Shown: positions 57,467-64,000 of the stretch, one piece after another
Layout of the letters: every line of letters starts with the position of its first letter
How positions within the stretch are numbered: the first letter of the stretch is position 1
Assembly (NCBI RefSeq): GCF_016892605.1
Contig: NZ_JAFEMV010000005.1
Span: 186,001-250,000 of the forward strand
Reading direction: 5' to 3'
DNA length: 64,000 nt
Origin: Desemzia sp. RIT 804
GTDB taxonomy: Bacteria > Bacillota > Bacilli > Lactobacillales > Carnobacteriaceae
Program-made: the position numbers and the translations under genes
Notes under the pieces: model-generated
Seen by the model: only the letters and a program-made list of their open reading frames with translations
Databases searched by the model: none
Told to the model about the DNA's origin: nothing

Positions 57467-57496
57467 ATCTAGGAGTCAGTAGAAAGGTGAGTTTTC

Positions 57497-59203
57497 ATGA
57501 AAGTAGATAAGCTTATTACAAATGTACAAGTATTCAATAGTTTTCTAAAAATATTTGAATGGAAAGATGTAGCCATTCTTAACGAGAAGTTTTTTTCAAT
57601 TGGAATGAATAACCTAATGGATTTGCAACCAGATGTTACGATTGATGCAAATGGAAATTACATGATTCCAGGACTGATTGATATCCATATGCATATTGAA
57701 AGTTCTATGATTCCTCCTTCTATTTTTTCAAAAGCTGGTTTGACTCATGGAGTAACTACAGTTGTTGCAGATGCTCATGAAATCGTTAATGTATTTGGCA
57801 TAGAAGGAATGAATGCCTTTATGAAAGAAGAAACGGAAATGGATATTTTTTATGCGATTCCATCTTCTGTTCCTTCAACGATTCCAGAAGTAGAAACAAC
57901 AGGAGGATTCATAGGAGTGGAAGAGGTACAGCAATTACTAAACCATCCTAAAGTGATTGCTCTTGGAGAAGCTATGAATTTTGATGGCATCGTAAACGAT
58001 TCAGATTCTTTGATTCGTCAAATTTTGCATACCGTTCAAGAGAAGAAACCCTTTATGCCTGTTGAAGGGCATGTACCGCTAGTCTCAGGACTGGATTTGG
58101 CTAAGTTTATGTACCAAGGGATAACAGCGGATCACACACAACAAACTCCAGAGTCTATTTACGAGAAAGTCAGCAGTGGAATGTTCATAGAGCTACAGAA
58201 GAAATCTCTAACCAAAGAAAATATGCAAGCAATAGTAAAAAATCATTTTTATGAATACTGTGCCATCGTGACAGATGATATTATGGCAGATGATTTACTG
58301 AAGGGACATTTAAATGAAAATGTTCGATTGGCTATTGAAGCTGGTATTCCAGTTGAACACGCCATTTATATGAGCACCTATACACCAGCAAGAAGAATGG
58401 GTTTTCAAGATCGAGGTGCGATCGTTTCAGGTTTTAAAGCGGATTTTATTCTGTTGGAAGATCCAGCAAAAATGGAAGTTTCAGCAGTATATAAAGCTGG
58501 AAAGTCAGTACATAAAAAAGGGAATGAGATAGGGTATCCCGAAACTAAACCAGTTTTTCCTGATACCTTTTATTCCTCCGTTCACTGCGAAAAAACTGGA
58601 AAGAGTGGCTTTCAGATTCGTGTTGAAGGAAAATCTGCTGTTTGTAATGTGATTCGCATAGCTGAAGTAGGAACGTTTACTGAATGTGTTCAAAGAGAAA
58701 TACCGATAAAAAATGGATATCTAGACTGGGAATCAAGTGGCTTAGCGTTGATTGTAGTGATGGAACGCTATGGGAAGTCTGAAAATAAAGCCTATGGGTT
58801 AGTTGAAAATGCACTGACAGAAAAAGGAGCATTGGGAACAACTTGGGCACATGATCACCATAACTTGATGGTGATGGGAACTTCGATCGAAGATTTAATT
58901 GTAGCACAAAACACACTGGTTGAGATACAAGGCGGCTATTTGACCGTTCGAAACAAACAAGTAGCCAGTTGTTGTCCTCTTTTGATCGGCGGAGTTATCA
59001 GTGATGCACCAATCCAAGTTATTGGACAGCAATTAAATGAGGTAAGACAAGGAATGATTGATTTAGGCTACCGAAACTCTAATGAGATCATGTCATTTTC
59101 AACGTTGTCTTTGCCCGTTTCTCCAGCCATAAAAATTACGGATAAAGGGATGTTTGATGTGCGCAGTCAACGCCCAATTCGATTAATGGAGGAGATTAGA
59201 TGA
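57497..59203 (+). CDS. ade: Adenine deaminase
   Basis: A 568-residue metal-dependent amidohydrolase converting adenine to hypoxanthine. Metal motifs are IDIHMHIESSMIPP and VVADAHEI, with a C-terminal adenine deaminase domain (DHHNLMVMGTS near residue 455). Length fits the family. Ribosome site AAAGGTGAG. The stop overlaps the next start (ATGA), so the pair is coupled. Confidence 0.95.
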   Translation: MKVDKLITNVQVFNSFLKIFEWKDVAILNEKFFSIGMNNLMDLQPDVTIDANGNYMIPGLIDIHMHIESSMIPPSIFSKAGLTHGVTTVVADAHEIVNVFGIEGMNAFMKEETEMDIFYAIPSSVPSTIPEVETTGGFIGVEEVQQLLNHPKVIALGEAMNFDGIVNDSDSLIRQILHTVQEKKPFMPVEGHVPLVSGLDLAKFMYQGITADHTQQTPESIYEKVSSGMFIELQKKSLTKENMQAIVKNHFYEYCAIVTDDIMADDLLKGHLNENVRLAIEAGIPVEHAIYMSTYTPARRMGFQDRGAIVSGFKADFILLEDPAKMEVSAVYKAGKSVHKKGNEIGYPETKPVFPDTFYSSVHCEKTGKSGFQIRVEGKSAVCNVIRIAEVGTFTECVQREIPIKNGYLDWESSGLALIVVMERYGKSENKAYGLVENALTEKGALGTTWAHDHHNLMVMGTSIEDLIVAQNTLVEIQGGYLTVRNKQVASCCPLLIGGVISDAPIQVIGQQLNEVRQGMIDLGYRNSNEIMSFSTLSLPVSPAIKITDKGMFDVRSQRPIRLMEEIR

Positions 59204-60519
59204 AGACTCTAATTAAAAATAGTCATATCTTAACAATGGATGCCAAATGCACGGAATATCCTGATGGTTATTTGGTTATAGAAGATACTAGAGTTTTGGA
59301 AATAGGTCCATACGATCAGCTTTTACAATTAGAAAGCAGTTTTGATGAAGTGATTGATGCTCATCAAACCATCACGATTCCTGGGATGGTTAATACTCAT
59401 ACTCATATCGGGATGATTCCTTTTCGCTCATTAGGTGATGATTATCCTGATCGTCTGCGGCGCTTTTTATTTCCATTAGAAACGGCCTGCATGACGAAAG
59501 AATTGGCTTATCATAGCGGGAAATATGCAATTGCTGAAATGCAGTTAGCTGGTATTACTACTTTTGCAGATATGTATTATTTTGAAGATACTCTAGCACA
59601 AGCTACTGATGAAATGAAATCCCGAGCCGTTTTAGGGGAGACGGTTGTTGACTTTCCATCTTGTGATGCCCCCACAGCTCATGGTGGTATTGAGTATGCT
59701 GAAAAATTTATTCCAAAATGGTTCGACCATGATTTGATTACCCCGGCCATTGCGCCGCACGCGCCAAATACCAATAATCCAGAAGCTTTAAAAGCAGCTG
59801 CTGAGTTAGCGGAAAAGTATAATGTACCGATGACCATGCATGTAGCAGAAATGGATTATGAAATGAACCATTTTAGAGAAAAATATAACGCTACACCGGT
59901 AGAATTTTTGCAATCGATTGGCGTTCTTAGTCCGCGTTTTATCGCGGCTCATTGCATTCATTTATCAGAGCAGGATCTGCAGATTTTAAAGCAAGAAGGT
60001 ATTGGGGTAGCTCATTGTATTGGAGCCAACACCAAGTCTGCTAAAGGTGTCGCTCGAATAAAACATATGCTGGAAATGTCTATTCCTGTAGGCTTAGGAA
60101 CAGATGGACCAAGTAGCGGCAACACACTGGATTTATTTACGCAAATGAAATTGGTTGCTAATTTTCATAAGACAGCATTACAGGACAGAACAGCTTTTCC
60201 AGCTAGAGATATTGTAGCAATGGCTACTATTGAAGGAGCAAGGGTTTTGAACATGTCACATGAAATCGGCTCTTTAGAGATAGGGAAAAAGGCTGATGTA
60301 GTGCTAGTCGAAACAGCTTCAGTAAATATGTTCCCTATTTTTGATCCTTATGCAGCGCTGGTTTATTCTGCAAATGCATCAAATGTACAAGATGTCTTCA
60401 TCAATGGAACAGCAGTGATTCGGAATAAGGAACTTGTCCACCACGATTTAACGGTTTTACGGTCAAATCTAGCATCTGAAATGATTCATTTTTCAAAAAA
60501 AGCGAAAGAGTTAGCTTAA
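59200..60519 (+). CDS. Amidohydrolase (SAH/MTA/guanine deaminase type)
   Basis: A 439-residue COG0402 amidohydrolase. Metal ligands are visible in VNTHTHIGM, MTMHVAEMDYE, AAHCIHLSE and GTDGPSSGN. Related enzymes deaminate S-adenosylhomocysteine, methylthioadenosine, guanine or pyrimidines; translation coupled to ade suggests a purine base or nucleoside. Exact substrate unknown. Confidence 0.86.
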   Translation: MKTLIKNSHILTMDAKCTEYPDGYLVIEDTRVLEIGPYDQLLQLESSFDEVIDAHQTITIPGMVNTHTHIGMIPFRSLGDDYPDRLRRFLFPLETACMTKELAYHSGKYAIAEMQLAGITTFADMYYFEDTLAQATDEMKSRAVLGETVVDFPSCDAPTAHGGIEYAEKFIPKWFDHDLITPAIAPHAPNTNNPEALKAAAELAEKYNVPMTMHVAEMDYEMNHFREKYNATPVEFLQSIGVLSPRFIAAHCIHLSEQDLQILKQEGIGVAHCIGANTKSAKGVARIKHMLEMSIPVGLGTDGPSSGNTLDLFTQMKLVANFHKTALQDRTAFPARDIVAMATIEGARVLNMSHEIGSLEIGKKADVVLVETASVNMFPIFDPYAALVYSANASNVQDVFINGTAVIRNKELVHHDLTVLRSNLASEMIHFSKKAKELA

Positions 60520-60676
60520 AGAGAATCCTGTTTTTAGACCGGTACATTTTAGAAGCAAAGAGACTATATTCTAACTATGGTTAACTTAAATGAAACCCCC
60601 TACAAAGATTAGAAAGGGTAACACTCAACTAATTTAAAGATGAAGCTTGGTTATAATTCAGTTTCATACTGTGTTT

Positions 60677-60708
60677 AAAACTCACTTTTCTTAAAAAGTG
60701 AGTTTTTA
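60677..60708 (+). terminator. Terminator of the deaminase genes
   Basis: A 12-13-bp stem (AAAACTCACTTTT with AAAAGTGAGTTTT), then T-rich DNA. The rest of 60520-60812 has no gene I can support. Confidence 0.85.
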
Positions 60709-60810
60709 TTATTTCATAATTAGAATGGATAACACGAATTTGAACCATCCGACTTTCTTACAATTAAAATGATTCTTTTAGCTATAGGGCTACAGTTTAT
60801 ATACAATAGA

Positions 60811-60843
60811 AATAGACTCCATCAGGTAAAGATGGAGTCTGTT
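60811..60843 (-). terminator. Terminator after the small membrane protein gene
   Basis: A 10-bp stem AGACTCCATC with GATGGAGTCT, directly after the stop of the minus-strand small ORF, followed by T-rich DNA on that strand. Confidence 0.7.
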
Positions 60844-61016
60844 TATTTGGTGCGGTTATTTTTCAATGCCATTAAAAGAGAACATAGGCTGAACAGTACA
60901 GCTGCTAGACCATATAGAGGATTTCCTAAGAAGGCAGCTAGCGATGAAAACATACAGCTGACTATAAAATACAATAACCAAGGATTACTTTTTTGATTAC
61001 TTTTTTTGTCTTTCAA
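60843..61016 (-). CDS. Small two-helix membrane protein (57 aa)
   Basis: A 57-residue ORF with a TTG start (61016) and AGAGGG 7 nt upstream. The product has a Lys-rich N-terminus (KDKKSNQKSNPW), two hydrophobic helices (about residues 13-30 and 34-51) joined by GNPLYG, and a basic tail. The topology and a terminator right after the stop support a real gene. I do not recognise the family. Confidence 0.6.
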   Translation of the reverse strand: MKDKKSNQKSNPWLLYFIVSCMFSSLAAFLGNPLYGLAAVLFSLCSLLMALKNNRTK

Positions 61017-61224
61017 TTCAATACCCTCTCACTTTACAGTTATTTCACTTCAACAAATAATAACACTTACAATTTAAGTAGTCTAACATTTTTTGGTCAG
61101 GAACAATAATAAATTATCAAACACAAAGCAAAACATATCATTTTGATAAGAAATCGGTAATCTTTATACTATAACTATGAAATTCAGAAAAACGATATTA
61201 AAAATATTGAAGGAGGAAGTTATA

Positions 61225-62031
61225 GTGAAAAAAATGATTAAAGGAAAGAATGATGTGCCGATTGCAGTAGATGATGTTGGAACAGGACAGCCAATTATTT
61301 TTCTTCATGGTTGGCCGCTTAATCAGCAGATGTTTGAATACCAGTACAACTACTTCTTAGCAAAAGGGTACCGTATAATTGGAATTGATTTACGCGGCTT
61401 TGGAAATTCAGACCTTGCAATAGAAGACTATGGTTATGATACATTCGCCGAGGATGTTAAGGCAGTCATTGAAGAATTGGAAATTAAAGACAGCATTCTA
61501 GTCGGCTTTTCAATGGGTGGAGCGATTGCTTCTCGCTATATGGCGCAATATGACGGATTTGGTGTTAATAAATTGGTTTTGATCGGTGCAGCTGCTCCTT
61601 TATTTACTCAAAGACCGGACTACCCTTACGGAATGAAAAAAGAAGAAGTTGACGAATTAATTGAACAAGCAAAAACGGATCGTCCTAAAATGATACAAGA
61701 TTTCGGGAAAAAATTATTCAACAAACATGCTACCACACCTTATAAAAATTGGGTGGCCAGTCTTGCTTGGAAAGCTACTTCTTATGGAACGATTCTTTCT
61801 GCTATTGCGTTAAGGGATGAAGATTTACGCGCTGATTTACCAAAAATAACGGTTCCGACATTGATTTGCCATGGAGAAAAAGATGAAATTTGTCCGTATG
61901 AATTTGCAGAGGAAATGGCAAAATTGATTCCGCATAATGTTGTGGTTGCTTTTGAAAAAAGCGGACACGGCATCTTCCATGATGAACCGGAAAAATTGAA
62001 TGAAACGATGCTTAGATTTATTCAAAAATAA
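61225..62031 (+). CDS. Alpha/beta hydrolase (haloperoxidase/esterase type)
   Basis: A 268-residue serine hydrolase. Ser96 is in VGFSMGGA, the acid is in HGEKDEICP and the base His is in SGHGIFHDEP; the oxyanion motif is FLHGWPL. It resembles cofactor-free (non-haem) chloroperoxidase-like esterases. The start is GTG 61225 after AAGGAGGAAGTTATA; the 48-nt in-frame upstream extension overlaps the promoter region. Convergent with the next gene. Confidence 0.88.
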   Translation: MKKMIKGKNDVPIAVDDVGTGQPIIFLHGWPLNQQMFEYQYNYFLAKGYRIIGIDLRGFGNSDLAIEDYGYDTFAEDVKAVIEELEIKDSILVGFSMGGAIASRYMAQYDGFGVNKLVLIGAAAPLFTQRPDYPYGMKKEEVDELIEQAKTDRPKMIQDFGKKLFNKHATTPYKNWVASLAWKATSYGTILSAIALRDEDLRADLPKITVPTLICHGEKDEICPYEFAEEMAKLIPHNVVVAFEKSGHGIFHDEPEKLNETMLRFIQK

Positions 62032-62041
62032 TATTGATGAA

Positions 62042-62083
62042 AAAAGCTATCAACACTCTAATAAAAGGTGTTGATAGCTTTTC
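62042..62083. terminator. Bidirectional terminator between convergent genes
   Basis: A 15-bp stem (AAAAGCTATCAACAC with its complement) flanked by A and T runs. Confidence 0.9.
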
Positions 62084-62091
62084 AGTCTGTC

Positions 62092-63564
62092 TTACCACAC
62101 TTCTTCCGCAAATTCCCAAGTCTCGCCATTATCATCGGACAAGAACAATATTTTGTTATTACCGTTATAATCTCCATCTTGACCTTGGTTAACGAGCAGA
62201 TAAAGTTTTCCATTTTCTTCATAAGGCATTTCTGGAAAATCAAAAGCAGGGTATTTTTCATCCTCGTCTAGAGGAACTTCTACGACTGGCAGTATAACTA
62301 GTTCAAATGTCAGTCCACCATCCGTAGTTCGGTATAGATCTGCATAACTGCCGCCGCTATGAGAAAGACCAATAAACCCTAATTGTTCATCAATAAATGT
62401 CATACCTGTGGAAACACCAATACTGGCTAAGAATGGATCGGGATTAATGACCTCCCATGTTTCTCCGCCATCTAAAGTCTGTTGTAGAGCATAAAACCGA
62501 CTGCCGGCAGCTGCATCGACTACTGCTAATTGATAGCCGAACTGTTCATTGAAGTAGTAAAAGTCATCATCTGGAGTATAGGTTTCTTTATCTATAATCT
62601 GTTTCTGTTCTTCCTCACTCAGTATCGGAGCCTCTATGGAATAGTCAATAAAGCGCACCGGTGTGATAGTTTCGTTATTGGGAGCGAAAACTGAAACCGT
62701 GTAACCGGCAATTTCATTTTCAGCTCTCTCTAATTCTTGAGGTTTTCCGTTTTCATCAAAGTACACGATTCCATCGGTATTGTATCCCCAGCTGCGATAA
62801 CCAGCATAATAGAGTCCAAAAGTATCTTCATTCCATTGGCCAATAGTTTCTTGAAGAGGGATTTTAGCTAAAGTATCCAACAAAGGCTGAATTTTTTGTT
62901 CGTCATTAAAATTGGGAGCTGCATATCCGTTTAAAGAAATCGTTATATCATTGCTCTTTGAACTATCGTAAGCGACCAAAAAACTTTCTGTCTCACTGTC
63001 TTCATTTGATCCGTATAAAAAGGCATAGATAGAAGTCACTTGGCCATCTAAGTCAAACGCTATATCTACTTCATTGGCTACATACAACTCATCTGGTAAA
63101 GAGACTGTTTGTTCAATATCCGCTAATAATCCTTCCAATCCATCTTCATACAAATTGTTATGGACAAATTCGACTTTACGAGTATTGAACCAATCATCGA
63201 TTACCCAAGCTAGTTTACCTTGTAAATTCGTAGCACTCTGATAGATGTTGAAACCCGTCACTAAAGTAATCAACACCAGAGCTACTGTAGCAAATGCAGT
63301 CCACCACTTGCTGATTTTATTCAATGCAGGGGAGCCTGCTTTTTCAAAAGGTATATTTCCTTTTTTAGAAGAGGATCTATATTTGATCAGACAGCCTAAA
63401 AACCAGCTCGCTAAAATCAAAGCACCAGCTAGGATGATCGGGGCTCTTCTTGACGCTCCACCGTACTGAGCCAGGAAATACAGGTAGTAACAAACTACTC
63501 CGTAAATCACCACAATAAATGGATTCAACACTAAAGCTCGCCAGATAGTATTCTTTTTCTTCAC
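62092..63564 (-). CDS. Membrane-anchored protein with Asp-box (BNR) repeats
   Basis: A 490-residue protein. Three hydrophobic segments lie near residues 10-32, 40-60 and 90-110. A large exported domain follows, containing Asp-box phrases TLDGGETWE, TTDGGLTFE and SDDNGETWEF in its C-terminal third, as in sialidase-like beta-propellers. No catalytic sialidase residues can be picked out, so binding rather than hydrolysis is likely. Function unknown; single-gene unit. Confidence 0.82.
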   Translation of the reverse strand: MKKKNTIWRALVLNPFIVVIYGVVCYYLYFLAQYGGASRRAPIILAGALILASWFLGCLIKYRSSSKKGNIPFEKAGSPALNKISKWWTAFATVALVLITLVTGFNIYQSATNLQGKLAWVIDDWFNTRKVEFVHNNLYEDGLEGLLADIEQTVSLPDELYVANEVDIAFDLDGQVTSIYAFLYGSNEDSETESFLVAYDSSKSNDITISLNGYAAPNFNDEQKIQPLLDTLAKIPLQETIGQWNEDTFGLYYAGYRSWGYNTDGIVYFDENGKPQELERAENEIAGYTVSVFAPNNETITPVRFIDYSIEAPILSEEEQKQIIDKETYTPDDDFYYFNEQFGYQLAVVDAAAGSRFYALQQTLDGGETWEVINPDPFLASIGVSTGMTFIDEQLGFIGLSHSGGSYADLYRTTDGGLTFELVILPVVEVPLDEDEKYPAFDFPEMPYEENGKLYLLVNQGQDGDYNGNNKILFLSDDNGETWEFAEEVW

Positions 63565-63808
63565 TAAATCATCTTCCTTATTAGTTCGAGTTTTTAACTT
63601 ATAGTAGCTATTCTATCACTTTACTTACTAGTTTTTACTTATAATCTAAAAATGAGATATTTTCCTCACAAAAAATGTTCTAAATTGAGATTGTGTTCCT
63701 TTTCCTGTTAACTGGTTCTAAAAGGGAAAGTAACTTATTTTTACATGACTTTTCCCAGGTTATAAGCCTCATTAGGGAACACAAAACCGATTTTTCGTTA
63801 AACAAACT

Positions 63809-63846
63809 AAAAAAAGCCAAGAATCTTCAGTAAATGAAGTCCTTAA
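63809..63846 (-). terminator. Possible terminator of the partial gene at the window edge
   Basis: Interrupted stem (AAGGACTTCA with TGAAGATTCTT) and a T7 run on the minus strand. Confidence 0.5.
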
Positions 63847-63857
63847 CTTTTCTGAGA

Positions 63858-64000
63858 TCAGTAGTTGATTCTAGGTTGCTTCCAGCCCGCAAGATAGCCT
63901 GCAATACAGCCGACTATTAATAGTGGGACCCACTCTAGTTGATACCCGTAAAGCGGTAAATATTCGATCCAGCTAAGTGTCAGCCAATCGCTTTTATGTG
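63858..64000 (-). CDS. Partial membrane protein, C-terminal end
   Basis: An open minus-strand frame enters from the right edge and stops at 63858. The 46 visible residues include a hydrophobic helix (WVPLLIVGCIAGYLAG) and the tail WKQPRINY. It looks like the last transmembrane segment of a small membrane protein. The start lies outside the window and the family is not recognised. Confidence 0.6.
   Translation of the reverse strand, partial: HKSDWLTLSWIEYLPLYGYQLEWVPLLIVGCIAGYLAGWKQPRINY

Noticed and set aside
60769-60996. Plus-strand 75-residue ORF
   Set aside because: It lies opposite a better-supported minus-strand membrane protein gene and has no ribosome site.

Overview
The window is 64 kb of low-GC Gram-positive chromosome. 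Gene content and order point to a lactic acid bacterium of the Carnobacterium/Enterococcus grade. The evidence is secG-est-rnr-smpB, a tmRNA with tag AKNENNSYALAA, nrdHIEF, sufCDSUB, a class III fructose-bisphosphatase, a Met T-box ahead of metNIQ, an M-box ahead of mgtA, and perfect CcpA-type cre sites. A Carnobacterium species is my best guess; no 16S or other definitive marker is present.

Layout. 0-13 kb: a GH13 alpha-glucosidase, the secG/esterase/RNase R/SmpB block, an orphan sugar-binding lipoprotein under a cre site, a glutathione peroxidase, Fbp, a histidine phosphatase, then two adjacent broken genes (a Cof-type HAD phosphatase and a sirtuin). 13-18.3 kb: tmRNA and a beta-glucuronide cluster (GPH transporter, AraC regulator, UidA) with a cre site. 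18.3-31 kb: a truncated antitoxin remnant, a DsbA-like protein, a Mg2+ P-type ATPase behind an M-box riboswitch and an unannotated 34-codon leader ORF, a lipoprotein, a DJ-1 protein, an aldo/keto reductase, an alkyltransferase-like protein, an FAH-family protein, an acyltransferase, alanine dehydrogenase, DUF2969 and YihY. 31-36 kb: rodA, an ArsC-like protein, a GcvH-like protein, and the T-box-controlled methionine ABC importer. 36-45 kb: a heterodimeric ABC exporter and the class Ib ribonucleotide reductase operon. 45-51 kb: the SUF iron-sulfur operon. 51-64 kb: a secreted coiled-coil protein, a degraded transposase, a PotABCD-like importer followed by adenine deaminase and a second amidohydrolase, an alpha/beta hydrolase, and an Asp-box membrane protein. 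The window ends inside a membrane-protein gene.

The most unusual feature is the nrdE-nrdF intergenic region. It holds four consecutive long imperfect hairpins of about 95-97 nt, spaced 116/120/120/120 nt and separated by a conserved 23-25 nt linker. Helix lengths and internal loops are conserved while the paired sequences change in a compensatory way, which indicates selection on structure. A second, separate family of intergenic repeats (four members, placed right after stop codons) keeps conserved end modules but carries different palindromic cores. Other points of interest are the mgtA leader ORF with its overlapping hairpin, the 7-bp tandem duplication that breaks the HAD gene, and the association of a PotABCD-like importer with purine deaminases and CGAAC motifs.
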